Positions 24,948 to 33,936 are shown, counted from the stretch's first letter. The stretch is 64,000 bases of DNA from Nitrososphaerota archaeon (GCA_029784825.1 JAFMAU010000004.1:21054-85053), one strand, 5' to 3'. Notes: generated by a model not told the origin, from the sequence alone. Made by a program: numbers and translations.

Positions 24948-27784
24948 GTGGATTGTCCGCCCGGGAGAAGTACTGGCTGAAGGTCTGGAACGACAGGCGG
25001 GTCTTCGAGCCCGACCCTGTCGCAGGGAAGAAGAAGACGTTCGTCACCGTCCCCTTCCCGTACATGAACGCACCGGTCCACGTGGGGACCGCGTTCACGG
25101 CGGCGAGGGTGGAGTTCTACGCCCGCTTCAAGCGCCTGCAGGGGTACAACGTGCTGTTCCCCTGGGCCTGGCACTGGACAGGGAAGACGATAGTGGGGAT
25201 GAGCCAGAGGCTGAAGCAGGGGGACAAGTCAGTCAGGCGCGCTTTCGTCGACGTGGACAGGGTCCCGGAAAAAGAGGTCGAGAAGTTCGTGGACCCGGAG
25301 TACCTGGCGTCCTATTACACGAAGGTCAGCCGCCAGGTGATGAAGGACACAGGGTTTTCGATCGACTGGAGGAGGGAGTTCAGGACCATCGACCCGGCGT
25401 TCAGGAAGTTCGTCGAGTGGCAGTACCTCAGACTGAGGGAGATGGGGTACGTGGTCCAGGGGACGCACCCCGTGGTCTGGTGTCCCTTCGACAAGAGCCC
25501 GACCGGTGACCACGACAGGATGGAGGGGGAAGGGGTCTCCCCTGAGGAGTTCAACCTGATCAAGTTCCACCTTGGCGAATGGGCCCTCGTCGCGGCCACG
25601 CTCAGGCCGGAGACCATCTACGGGGCGACCAACGTCTGGGTCAACCCCGACGCCGAGTACAGCGAGGCCAGAGTGGACGGTGAGCTCTGGGTGGTCAGCT
25701 CCGCCGCCCTGGGCAGGCTGGCCGAGCAGAAGCACGAGGTCACCCCGGTCCGCACCTTCAGGGGCTCTGAGCTCGTCGGGAGGTACGCCATGGCGCCGCT
25801 CACAGGCAGGTCGCTCCCCATCCTCCCTGGGCAGTTCGTAGACGACTCGCTCGCGACCGGCGTGGTGTACAGCGTCCCCGCGCACGCCCCCTACGACCTG
25901 ATGGCCCTGAAGGACATCCAGGAGGGGAGGGTGCCTGTCCCGAGGCAGGTCAAGGAGACCGCAGACAAGATAGCCCCGATCCCGATACTCTCGCTCAAGG
26001 GATACTCGCAGATCCCAGCGAAGGACGCGGTCGAGAAGCTGGGGATCAGGGACTCGATGGACAAGAGGCTCGAGGCAGCCACTGCGGAGGTGTACAGCGC
26101 GGAGTTCCACAGGGGCGTCCTGACGCAGGCGTCCGGACCTCTGGCAGGCCTGACCGTGGGAGAGGCGAAGACGAAGGCAGTGGAGCTCCTGGCGAAGACG
26201 GAACGACTGAGCAAGATGTTCGAGCTCCCAGAGAAGGTGGTCTGCCGCTGCGGGACGAGGTGCTACGTCAAGATACTGGAGAACCAGTGGTTCCTCAACT
26301 ACTCGAACCCAGAATGGAAGGCGAAGGCGAAGCAGGTCATCGAGCGGGCCTCGGTCTTCCCGGAGGACGCCAGGCAGTGGTTCTACTCCACCATAGAGTG
26401 GCTGAACGACTGGCCCTGCGCCCGGCGCTCCGGGATGGGGACCAAGCTCCCCTGGGACAAGGACTGGATAGTGGAGACCCTGAGCGACTCGACCATCTAC
26501 ATGGCGTACTACAGCATCAGCAAGTTCGTGAACCTGGAGAAGATAGGTCCTGACAGCCTGACCCCGGAAGTCTTCGACTACATCTTCTTCGGCAAAGGAA
26601 ACCCTGCGAACCTGGCGAAGGCCGCCAAGACCACCGAGAAGCGCCTGAAGGAGATGAGGGAGGAGTTCGCCTACTGGTACCCTGTGGACCTTCGCAACTC
26701 CGCCAAGGAGCTCATCCCCAACCACCTGACCTTCTTCGCGTTCCACCATGCCGCCCTCTTCCCGGAGAAGCAGTGGCCCAGAGGGTTCGGGATCAACGGG
26801 ATGATACAGGTCGAGGGCCAGAAGATGAGCAAGACGAAGGGGAACTTCGTGACCTGGAGGGGCGCCCTGGACAGATACGGCGCCGACGGCTTCAGGCTGG
26901 GGCTTGCCCTCACGGCGGACGGCATGGACGACGCCGACTGGAGGGGCCAGGGAGCCGAGGACGCCAAGGGAAGGGTGGAGTCTGCAATCCCATTCGTGAA
27001 GAAGACCCTGAAGTCAGCGTCGAGCAGGGCCCCGAAAGGGATCGACGCCTGGCTGACTTCATCAGTCCACAGGAGGATTGTGACCGCCACCGAAGCCATG
27101 GAAGAGATGAAGGTCAGGCGCGCTTCCTCCACAATATTCCTGGACGTCTGGAACGACGTCAGGCACTACCTCCACAGGACTGACGCCCCCAGGAAGCAGA
27201 CGCTTACGGACGTGTTCAGCGCCTGGGTCAGGATGATGTCTCCCTTCACCCCGTTCATGGCGGAGGACCTCAACCACGAGCTCGGAGGGAAGGGGCTCGT
27301 CTGCCAGGCCGACTGGCCGTCTGTCAAGGACTTCCCCCTCGACGAGGGGGCCGAGCTGGAGGAGGAGGTGATGAACAGGGCGGTCGAAGACGCGCGCAAC
27401 GTCCTCAAAGTAGTGAAGGGGCCGCGGACGAAGCTCAACGTGTACGTCTGCTCCGATTCGGCGAAGAGCTACTTCCTTGAGCTGGCCACGGCCAAGAGGA
27501 AGGACCAGAACGTCGGCCAGGTGGTCAAGAAGTACTCCTCGCTGAAGATTCAGCCCGACCGCGTCTTCAAGCTGATGTACGAGGTCGGGGACGAGATGCT
27601 GGCCAAGCTCATCTCGCACAGAGGGTTCGACGAGTTCAAGACCCTGTCGGAGGCTTCTGGGTTCATGTCAGACGAGCTCGGGATCAGGGTGGTGGTCCAG
27701 AAGGCTGGGGAGAAAGGAACCCACGACCCGGCGAACAAGGCCAAGGGCGCGCTGCCCACAAAGCCCGGCTTCTTCCTGGAGTAG
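24944..27784 (+). CDS. leuS: Leucyl-tRNA synthetase (archaeal type)
   Basis: Charges tRNA-Leu. The 946 residues carry the HIGH-type motif as HVGTA near residue 46, the CP1 editing domain (LRPETIYGATNVWVNP), a small zinc region (VCRCGTRCYVK) and KMSKTKGN near 626, followed by the anticodon-binding helices and an archaeal C-terminal part. It is coupled to alaS through a TTGA overlap, giving a two-synthetase operon. Confidence 0.97.
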   Translation: MSGLSAREKYWLKVWNDRRVFEPDPVAGKKKTFVTVPFPYMNAPVHVGTAFTAARVEFYARFKRLQGYNVLFPWAWHWTGKTIVGMSQRLKQGDKSVRRAFVDVDRVPEKEVEKFVDPEYLASYYTKVSRQVMKDTGFSIDWRREFRTIDPAFRKFVEWQYLRLREMGYVVQGTHPVVWCPFDKSPTGDHDRMEGEGVSPEEFNLIKFHLGEWALVAATLRPETIYGATNVWVNPDAEYSEARVDGELWVVSSAALGRLAEQKHEVTPVRTFRGSELVGRYAMAPLTGRSLPILPGQFVDDSLATGVVYSVPAHAPYDLMALKDIQEGRVPVPRQVKETADKIAPIPILSLKGYSQIPAKDAVEKLGIRDSMDKRLEAATAEVYSAEFHRGVLTQASGPLAGLTVGEAKTKAVELLAKTERLSKMFELPEKVVCRCGTRCYVKILENQWFLNYSNPEWKAKAKQVIERASVFPEDARQWFYSTIEWLNDWPCARRSGMGTKLPWDKDWIVETLSDSTIYMAYYSISKFVNLEKIGPDSLTPEVFDYIFFGKGNPANLAKAAKTTEKRLKEMREEFAYWYPVDLRNSAKELIPNHLTFFAFHHAALFPEKQWPRGFGINGMIQVEGQKMSKTKGNFVTWRGALDRYGADGFRLGLALTADGMDDADWRGQGAEDAKGRVESAIPFVKKTLKSASSRAPKGIDAWLTSSVHRRIVTATEAMEEMKVRRASSTIFLDVWNDVRHYLHRTDAPRKQTLTDVFSAWVRMMSPFTPFMAEDLNHELGGKGLVCQADWPSVKDFPLDEGAELEEEVMNRAVEDARNVLKVVKGPRTKLNVYVCSDSAKSYFLELATAKRKDQNVGQVVKKYSSLKIQPDRVFKLMYEVGDEMLAKLISHRGFDEFKTLSEASGFMSDELGIRVVVQKAGEKGTHDPANKAKGALPTKPGFFLE

Positions 27785-27798
27785 TAAGAAAAGGGTGA

Positions 27799-27813
27799 GG
27801 GGGCTTCGCCCCC
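27799..27813. terminator. GC hairpin between leuS and the small zinc protein
   Basis: GGGGGC and GCCCCC (27799-27804 and 27808-27813) form a six-pair stem with a three-base loop, in the short gap between two converging genes. It may end transcripts from both sides; no T-run follows on the plus strand. Confidence 0.4.
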
Positions 27814-27819
27814 AATGGT

Positions 27820-27960
27820 CTAGCCACCGATCCGGTACATCCCGGTTCCGCACACGGGACATACCCCCTTCGTGGCATGCCTTCCGTTCTTCATGGTGAT
27901 GCTCTGCGCGTTCTTGATTTCCCTAGTCGCCTTGCATTTCACACAGTATCCTTGAGTCGT
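27820..27960 (-). CDS. Small zinc-ribbon protein (DUF5679-like), ACG start
   Basis: 46-residue protein with YCVKCKATREI, TMKNGRHATKG and CPVCGTGMYRIG, the pattern of the DUF5679 family of small two-CxxC proteins (function unknown). In frame upstream of the first Cys pair there is a TGA at 27969-27967, and between it and YCVKC no ATG, GTG or TTG. The first NTG (GTG between the two Cys of the first pair) would destroy the zinc site. An ACG at 27960-27958, preceded by GTGGTGAATC as a possible Shine-Dalgarno, is the best start. Confidence 0.8.
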   Translation of the reverse strand, partial: TTQGYCVKCKATREIKNAQSITMKNGRHATKGVCPVCGTGMYRIGG

Positions 27961-28082
27961 CTGGATTCACCACGGCGAACTCGGCTTCATTCCTCTTTAA
28001 ACTACCTCTTTCGAACGCTCCCAAACCCGGCAACCGTCCTCATTATTCAAATACGGCCGGTGAAACGCGCTTCATCGTCAAA

Positions 28083-28982
28083 ATGTCCGCCGGGGAATCC
28101 CCTCTGCAGAGGGTTGCAAGGGTCAGGATGTCGGACGAATGGTCGGACTACACCCTCTACGACAGGCTCTCCAAGACGGTGAAGTCTGGCAGCCCCTTCG
28201 CAGAGATCCTCCAGACGCTCTCGCGCACCGAACACGGGCACTTCGAATTCTGGAGGAAATACGTCCCTGAGGAAAAGCCAAGGCTCGCGACCCTGAAGCT
28301 GTACTGGGTCCTCTTCCTCCGCAGGTTCTTCGGGCTCACCTTCGCGACCAGATATCTCGACAGGCACGAGGCGAACGTCGTCGAAAAGTACGAGGGGTTC
28401 GCCCCGCTGATACCCGAGGCCGACAGGGCCGCCTATGACGAGATGGTGGCCGACGAGAGGGAGCACGAAAAGGCGTTCGCCATGAAGGTGGAAAGCTCGG
28501 CCGTCCAGTACATATCGTTCGTCGTGCTCGGGCTCGCGGACGCGCTCGTCGAGATCTCGGGCATCCACGCAGGCTGGCTGGGCCTGTTCGACAAGACCGA
28601 GATAGCCGGGCTCGCCGGGGTCATCGCCGGGGGTGCGGCTTCGCTCGCCATGGCTTCCGCCGCCTTCGCCCAAGCGAAGCAGGGCTTCCAGGGATCTGCG
28701 AAGCTCAGCGCCATCTACACGGGTGTCTTCTACTTCATAACCGCGGTTATGCTGGCGACTCCCTACTTCCTGACCGCCAACATGCTGCTGGCCCTGGGCT
28801 CTTCCCTGACCCTGGCGGTGGTGATACTCGCGATCACTACCTGGTACAGCATCGTGATACAGCAGAAGCCCTTCCTCAAGGACTTCCTTGAGATCCTTGC
28901 CATCCTGTTCGGAGCCACGATAGTCGTTTTCGCCCTGGGCGCGTTCGTCGGCGCCGAATTCCCAGGAATCAAAGTCCTCTAG
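28083..28982 (+). CDS. Ferritin-like domain fused to VIT1/CCC1 iron transporter
   Basis: 299 residues. The N-terminal half (about 20-140) is a ferritin/rubrerythrin-like four-helix part with carboxylate/His ligands in LSRTEHGHFEFW (E50, H53) and DEREHEKAF. The C-terminal half (about 142-299) has five membrane helices of the VIT1 family. Such fusions (MbfA-like) oxidise and export or store Fe(II)/Mn(II), with the ferritin part in the cytoplasm. ATG at 28083; a TATA-like CAAATACG near 28047-28054 gives a very short leader. Role in iron detoxification is inferred from the family. Confidence 0.85.
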   Translation: MSAGESPLQRVARVRMSDEWSDYTLYDRLSKTVKSGSPFAEILQTLSRTEHGHFEFWRKYVPEEKPRLATLKLYWVLFLRRFFGLTFATRYLDRHEANVVEKYEGFAPLIPEADRAAYDEMVADEREHEKAFAMKVESSAVQYISFVVLGLADALVEISGIHAGWLGLFDKTEIAGLAGVIAGGAASLAMASAAFAQAKQGFQGSAKLSAIYTGVFYFITAVMLATPYFLTANMLLALGSSLTLAVVILAITTWYSIVIQQKPFLKDFLEILAILFGATIVVFALGAFVGAEFPGIKVL

Positions 28983-29057
28983 CCGCCCCCAGAGCGGTTC
29001 CCCCGCAAGATTCCGACAAACGTCTTATTACCGAAGGGCATTCCACCCGCTTCGAAG

Positions 29058-29930
29058 TTGCAGAGGGCGATCTCCGAACCAAGGGGCACGAAGAACGCAG
29101 AGCTGGTTGAAAGGGTCTGCGACTACCTCAGGGAGGACTCCGACTCGAGGATAACCCTCGCGAGCCTCGGCGTCCGGTTCGGCGTCAGCCCCTTCCATCT
29201 GCAGAGAGTATTCACAGACGTGATGGGCATGTCGCCCCGCCGATATCTGGAGGAGTGCAGGATTCACCGCCTGAGGTCGCGCCTCTCAAAGGGGGAGCCG
29301 GTGCTCGACGCGCTCAGAGGGAGCGGATACTCATCGCAGAGCTGGCTCTACGAGGACTCGAAGAGGAGGCTGGGGATGACTCCTGCGACCTACCGAAGGG
29401 GAGTGGAGGGAGCAGTGATAACATATGCGACCGGAGACTCGACTTTGGGGAGGCTCCTCGTGGCCGCGACGGAACACGGGGTCTGCGCAGTCAAGGCTGG
29501 AAAGAGCGACTCGGAGCTGGTTGGGTCGCTGAAGTCAGAATTCCCCAGGGCCGTCATCGTACGGGGTTCCAGGGCGAGGCGCCACCTCGACGCCCTCAAC
29601 GACCACCTGGACGGCCAGAAGGTGAAGTTCCCGCTGGACATCAGGGGGACCGGCTTCCAGAAGCGGGTCTGGGCAGCCCTCCGGGAGATACCCAGGGGGG
29701 AGACGAGGTCATACTGCGAAGTCGCAGAGATGGTGGGCAGACCGAGAGCCGTCAGGGCGGTGGCGAACGCCTGCGCGTCCAACCCCGTCCCGCTGATAAT
29801 CCCCTGCCACAGGGTGATAAGGCGCGACGGGAGCCTGGGCGGATACGGGCTGGGGATCGGCCGGAAGAAGGCGCTGCTTTCGAAAGAAGGCGCTCTGGCA
29901 AAGCTGAACGGCACCCGAGACAATAATTGA
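29058..29930 (+). CDS. AraC-type HTH fused to O6-alkylguanine-DNA alkyltransferase
   Basis: 290 residues. AraC-like double HTH domain (about 15-112; FGVSPFHLQRVFTDVMGMSPRRYL) followed by an MGMT domain (about 125-280) with the alkyl-acceptor cysteine near residue 250 in IIPCHRV. It equals bacterial Ada without the N-terminal methylphosphotriester zinc domain. It should repair O6-methylguanine; regulation would need another signal, since the sensing domain is missing. The design is bacterial, so gene transfer is likely. Start TTG; stop overlaps the next gene as TTGA. Confidence 0.88.
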   Translation: MQRAISEPRGTKNAELVERVCDYLREDSDSRITLASLGVRFGVSPFHLQRVFTDVMGMSPRRYLEECRIHRLRSRLSKGEPVLDALRGSGYSSQSWLYEDSKRRLGMTPATYRRGVEGAVITYATGDSTLGRLLVAATEHGVCAVKAGKSDSELVGSLKSEFPRAVIVRGSRARRHLDALNDHLDGQKVKFPLDIRGTGFQKRVWAALREIPRGETRSYCEVAEMVGRPRAVRAVANACASNPVPLIIPCHRVIRRDGSLGGYGLGIGRKKALLSKEGALAKLNGTRDNN

Positions 29931-30802
29931 ACCTGAGAATACTCACCGCCTACTCAGGGCTGGTGGTGCTCAGCCTGATCTGGGGGATGGCCTTCGTCGC
30001 CATCAAGTCTGTCGTGACTGAGCTCTCCCCAGTGAACCTCGCGCTGATGCGGTGGCTCATAGCCGCGGTCCCCTTCCTGATCCTGCTCCCGATCATCGGC
30101 CGTCCCAAGGTCCCGCTCGAGAGGAGGGACGTCCCGCGCATCCTGGCGGTCGCCCTAGCCAATGTGGCCGGGTACCACATCTCGTTGAACTACGCGGAGA
30201 CGACGATATCAGCCGGGCTGTCCTCCCTCCTGATCGCATTCGGGCCGATCTTCATCGCGATTCTGTCCTATCTTCTCCTGAAGGAGAGGGCTGGCCGAAA
30301 GGTGCTCCTGGGACTGGTAGTCGCCACTCTGGGGACGATCGTGCTTTCCCTGGGCTCGGTCAGCGCAGGCGACCTCTCTTCCTATCTCGGGATAGTCGAG
30401 GCATTGTTCACCGCGCTCTGCTACGCCCTATTCACCGTCCTCGGCAAGCCACTCGTCCAGAAGTACGGCCCAGCCTCTACCACGATCATCGCGGGACTCG
30501 TCGGGACCGCGCTCATGGCGCCGCTCATGTCGGGGAGCTTCGTGGCCCAGGCGGAGTCTCTCTCCTTCGACGGATGGGTCGGAGTCTTCTATCTCGCCCT
30601 GCTGAGCACGGTGTTCGGCTACCTGATGTTCTACGCCATGGTGAGCAGGGGGGCTGTGACGAAGCTCGCAATCCAGCTGTATCTCATACCAGTCGTCAGC
30701 GTCGTGGGAGGAGCGCTGCTCCTCGCAGAGCAGGTCACCCCGTCAGTCCTCGTCGGGGGGGCGATGATGCTGATAGCCGTAGGCATAACGACGCGGAAGT
30801 GA
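29927..30802 (+). CDS. DMT-family (EamA) transporter
   Basis: Drug/metabolite transporter with two EamA repeats and about ten membrane helices in 291 residues. The first repeat has SLIWGMAFVAIK and the second GIVEALFTALCYALFTVLGK. Substrate unknown; members export amino acids, nucleotides or other small molecules. It is translationally coupled to the alkyltransferase gene (TTGA), but a functional link is not evident. Confidence 0.88.
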   Translation: MNLRILTAYSGLVVLSLIWGMAFVAIKSVVTELSPVNLALMRWLIAAVPFLILLPIIGRPKVPLERRDVPRILAVALANVAGYHISLNYAETTISAGLSSLLIAFGPIFIAILSYLLLKERAGRKVLLGLVVATLGTIVLSLGSVSAGDLSSYLGIVEALFTALCYALFTVLGKPLVQKYGPASTTIIAGLVGTALMAPLMSGSFVAQAESLSFDGWVGVFYLALLSTVFGYLMFYAMVSRGAVTKLAIQLYLIPVVSVVGGALLLAEQVTPSVLVGGAMMLIAVGITTRK

Positions 30803-30812
30803 CCCCTGTCCT

Positions 30813-31202
30813 CTAGGGGTTCGTGAACTGGACCGCCCCGCCGTCGATCTTCACCCTTGCTCCGTTCCTGATCCCTCCGATCTCCACCATGTCGACGCAG
30901 GGGATCTCTGATATTATCGCCCCGACGGCCACTATCGTCTCGCACTTCGAGTTGACGATTCCCTTCGGCCCCACCCCGTTCTTCGCCAGCCTGTACAGGA
31001 CGTACGACCCTACGGTCGAGCCCTTCCCGCTGGGGAACACCAGGACCTTGCCTTTGACCGACTTGCCCTGCAGCTCGTGGCCGCGCTCCACGACCTCGCC
31101 CGACTCGGGGTCGACCCCTCCGTAGAACGACATGGGGGAAGACGACACCAGGGCCTCCCCCTCGGCGCTCCCCTCGAATATCGCCCGGCCGACCAGCCTC
31201 AA
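30813..31202 (-). CDS. Phosphomevalonate dehydratase, small subunit (AcnX swivel)
   Basis: Small subunit of the aconitase-X-type dehydratase that converts (R)-5-phosphomevalonate to trans-anhydromevalonate 5-phosphate in the archaeal mevalonate pathway (known from Aeropyrum). The 129-residue swivel domain shows SFYGGVDPESG, VLVFPSGKGSTVGSYVLY and ISEIPCVDM, typical of the DUF126/AcnX-small family. The TTG start overlaps the large-subunit stop as TTGA. Confidence 0.9.
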   Translation of the reverse strand: MRLVGRAIFEGSAEGEALVSSSPMSFYGGVDPESGEVVERGHELQGKSVKGKVLVFPSGKGSTVGSYVLYRLAKNGVGPKGIVNSKCETIVAVGAIISEIPCVDMVEIGGIRNGARVKIDGGAVQFTNP

Positions 31203-32383
31203 CTCTCCCTAGTCGCCTCCAGAACGCACTCTTCCAGGGGCATGAACCGGACCTTCAGACCGCTGTTTCTGAGATAGTGGCAGGCCTTCGCCGAGTTCGT
31301 CGCGACGACCCTGTAGCCGAGGTCTTCGACTGGGGCGACCACCATGCACGTGTCGAGGGCGAACTTGGCGCCGCTCTTCTCGATCAGGCTCGAGTATCCG
31401 AGCTCGTCGCTACGGCGCTTGACCTCCCTGCTGCAGCATACCCAGAACTCGCGCCTCACATGCCTCCCCGTCAGCATCTGGGAGAGAATCGAGAGCTCGT
31501 TCAGGGAGCAGTGCGGGCAGCCGACTGAGACGAAGTCAGGAGCCCCGTCATCATTGAGCAGGGAGCTTGTTTCGCCCAGGTTCTTGGGGGTGAACTCAAC
31601 CGTCTCCAGGCCGCCCACGTCCAATTCAGACTCGGGCGTCAGTCCCGAGATGTGAAACATCGCCACGCCCCCCGAGCTCGCAAGCGCTGCAGAGAGCGTC
31701 TTGAGTTCCTCCAGGCTCCCCCGGCGTATGCCTCTGAAGTAGGGGACGCCGTCCCTCGCCGCCTTCCCGACGAAGTACCCCATCGCCGAGAAGTCTTCGG
31801 GGAAGCTCAGCGGGGCCTTCACGTCGACAATCATGGTCGGCGCCCTGTTCTCCCTGAGGTGCATCCCATAGAGGGGAGTCCGACCGGCGAGGCTGGCAGC
31901 AAGAGCGCTCGGGCCACCTTCGCGGTTGGTCCTGGCCCCTATCACCGAGTTGGCATAGGCGACCGCAGAGCTCTCCCCCCAGGCGATGTGCTGGCCGAAG
32001 CTGGGCTCGTTCCCCGCGAGGTAGGGGGTGCACGTGCACGATATCTCGACCCCGAGCCTCCTGTATGCTTCTATGACCTCCAGCTGCTTCGAGGCGAACT
32101 CGTTCGCTATGCCCTGAGACTTCCAGTCGGTGAGGCTCATTCCCGCGGGGTTCAGGGTCGTCTTCACGCGAGCCCTCCCGTCCTCCGCCAGCCCGTTCAG
32201 GAACTCGAGCCCCGCGTCTCCGAGGTTCTTGTAGGAGACGCCAGACACCTGCACGCTGGACACCTCGACCAGCCTCTCTGCTCCGTAGATCTTCCCGAGG
32301 GCCACCAGGATCTGCATGGCCTTCTGCGTCGCGCGCCCCTCTTCACCAACGAGCATCTTCTCTTCTTGGGTTGTAAGGTACAT
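31199..32383 (-). CDS. Phosphomevalonate dehydratase, large subunit (AcnX catalytic)
   Basis: Catalytic [Fe-S] subunit of the aconitase-X-type phosphomevalonate dehydratase. The 394 residues contain SCTCTPYLAGN, WGESSAVAYANSVIGART, VGCPHCSLNELS and the late Cys in ALDTCMVVAP, which together supply cluster ligands. The gene lies between the small subunit and the UbiD-like decarboxylase, the expected three-gene set of the archaeal mevalonate route to isopentenyl phosphate and archaeol lipids. Confidence 0.9.
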   Translation of the reverse strand: MYLTTQEEKMLVGEEGRATQKAMQILVALGKIYGAERLVEVSSVQVSGVSYKNLGDAGLEFLNGLAEDGRARVKTTLNPAGMSLTDWKSQGIANEFASKQLEVIEAYRRLGVEISCTCTPYLAGNEPSFGQHIAWGESSAVAYANSVIGARTNREGGPSALAASLAGRTPLYGMHLRENRAPTMIVDVKAPLSFPEDFSAMGYFVGKAARDGVPYFRGIRRGSLEELKTLSAALASSGGVAMFHISGLTPESELDVGGLETVEFTPKNLGETSSLLNDDGAPDFVSVGCPHCSLNELSILSQMLTGRHVRREFWVCCSREVKRRSDELGYSSLIEKSGAKFALDTCMVVAPVEDLGYRVVATNSAKACHYLRNSGLKVRFMPLEECVLEATRES

Positions 32384-32387
32384 CCGG

Positions 32388-33683
32388 CTAGCTCACGTAG
32401 TCCTCCGGCCTGACCTCTTCCTGCCCGGGTATCTTCGACTTCGTAAACCCGCCTCTCGGAGCTCCCATGGGGATCGTCGCGTCTATCCCCACCTTGCAGG
32501 TCTTCCTGGTCACCTGGTCGGCCGACGGGTCTAGGGAGGAGCCCAATTCTCCTGGCCTGAGCGTCAGGTCCTGGTCCATCTGCGTCCTTGTGGCGATCGC
32601 CCACTCCACCGCGTCCGGGTCTTTGATGTCGATGTCCTCGTCCACCACGACCGCCTGCTTCAGGCTGGGGTGCCCTCTGAACGCCGCGTCGATCGCGTTC
32701 TTTGCGTCGTCTCCCTTCTTCCTCCTGATCTTCACCACAGCGTGCAGCCAGGTCGAACCGCCGGGGGTCAGGCGGACGTCCAGGCACTCGCACACCCGGC
32801 TCACCTCCCTGAACATGGTCGCCTCACGTGGCGTCCCCATCAGGAACCTGTGCTCCACCCCGCCGGGAAGGATCGCCTGATAGATCGGTCTCCGCCTGTG
32901 GGTGACCCGGTCTATCCTGATCACCCTCTGCTTCCTCACTATGTCGTATGCCCCGATGATGTCCGGGAACGGGCCCTCGTCAGCCAGCTCGTCGGTGACG
33001 ACCCCCTCGAGCACCAGCTCGCAGTCGGCTGGCACGAGCGAGTCGTTGGTCAGGCACTTCGCGAAGCTCATCCTCTTCATCGCGTTCGCGATCGCCAGCT
33101 CGCTCTTCCCGATCTCGCAGGAGACCGCCGATGCGAACAGGAATGCCGGGTGGTTGCCTATGGCTATCCCCACCTGCCGGTCCCCTTTCTTGACGAATTC
33201 GTCGAGATGCCGGGGGAGTATCCTGACGACGACCCTGTCCTTGCCGACCACCATCAGCCTGTGGAAGCTGGCGTTGTAGCCGAGCTCCCTGTCGTGGGCG
33301 ACGGCGATCCCTGCCGTCACGTACGGTCCCCCGTCCAGCTCGCAGTGGGTCAGGACCGGGATCTTGCGGAGGTCGACCTCGTCTTCGACGACCTCCTGGC
33401 AGGGAGCGTTCTTCGCGACGCTGATCTCGACCGGGCGCTCGATGCTCTCCAGGACCCTCGCAAGCAGGTCCTCAGGGCGAGAGCCCACCGACCTCGCGAG
33501 GAGCTCTCTTGTCCCGCACACCCCGGTCGCGACGCTGTACTCTGATCCTGCGACGTTCTCGAAGAGGAGGGGCCTGCCGTCCAGCCTGCTCGCGACGGCA
33601 GCCATCTCGTACTTTGGGGAGACCTCGCGCTCCACTCTGGTCAGGTCCCCGGTCCCGCCCAGTTGGTCTAGAAATTGTCTCAT
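32388..33683 (-). CDS. UbiD-family decarboxylase (anhydromevalonate phosphate decarboxylase)
   Basis: 431-residue UbiD-type enzyme expected to need prenylated FMN. Family marks: GGPYVTAGIAVAHD, NASFHRLMV, IGNHPAFLFASA, CELVLEGVV and EGPFPDIIGAYD. Because it is cotranscribed with both AcnX subunits, the likely reaction is decarboxylation of trans-anhydromevalonate 5-phosphate to isopentenyl phosphate. Start chosen at ATG 33683; an open frame extends further but runs into the tRNA-Arg gene. No ubiX for cofactor synthesis is in the window. Confidence 0.9.
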   Translation of the reverse strand: MRQFLDQLGGTGDLTRVEREVSPKYEMAAVASRLDGRPLLFENVAGSEYSVATGVCGTRELLARSVGSRPEDLLARVLESIERPVEISVAKNAPCQEVVEDEVDLRKIPVLTHCELDGGPYVTAGIAVAHDRELGYNASFHRLMVVGKDRVVVRILPRHLDEFVKKGDRQVGIAIGNHPAFLFASAVSCEIGKSELAIANAMKRMSFAKCLTNDSLVPADCELVLEGVVTDELADEGPFPDIIGAYDIVRKQRVIRIDRVTHRRRPIYQAILPGGVEHRFLMGTPREATMFREVSRVCECLDVRLTPGGSTWLHAVVKIRRKKGDDAKNAIDAAFRGHPSLKQAVVVDEDIDIKDPDAVEWAIATRTQMDQDLTLRPGELGSSLDPSADQVTRKTCKVGIDATIPMGAPRGGFTKSKIPGQEEVRPEDYVS

Positions 33684-33752
33684 ACCGGTCCCTCCCAGTG
33701 GTCGCTCGTGGCCGCGCGTGCGCTTAACCTTGCACCCTAAGCTATTCAACTT

Positions 33753-33844
33753 TGGCGGGCCCGGTGCGATTTGAACGCACGACCTACAGCTTAGAAGGCT
33801 CGGCGTGTCGCTCTGCCGCGCTATCCGTACTGCGCTACGGGCCC
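33753..33844 (-). tRNA. tRNA-Arg (TCT) with a 14-base non-canonical intron
   Basis: Acceptor GGGCCCG pairs with CGGGCCC, with G73 and an encoded CCA (33755-33753). D, anticodon and T arms are all present; the loop CTTCTAA gives anticodon TCT. The 5' strand of the anticodon stem is interrupted: GCAG, then 14 bases (about 33812-33799), then C, so that GCAGC pairs with GCTGT only after removal. The insert contains GCG/CGC around an ACA loop, flanked by short bulges, as in relaxed bulge-helix-bulge introns. The exact cut is ambiguous by two bases because AG repeats at both ends. Confidence 0.88.
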
Positions 33845-33926
33845 ATGAAGCGGCGGCCGAGGTTTCGAGATAAGCGTTTGCCGGGCTGGCCCCCCTCGGC
33901 CGGTCATGAGACGAATCGGAATCGAA

Positions 33927-33936
33927 GGTTTTATCC
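33927..33936 (+). promoter_or_regulatory. TATA element of the phosphohexomutase gene
   Basis: GTTTTATCC centred near 33932 is about 27 bases before the TTG at 33960, which decides that start over an ATG at 33906 lying upstream of the promoter. Confidence 0.5.

Noticed and set aside
27799..27813. Hairpin as part of a CRISPR or riboswitch
   Set aside because: It is a single short stem between convergent genes; no repeats or aptamer-like conserved regions were seen. No CRISPR array was found in the window.
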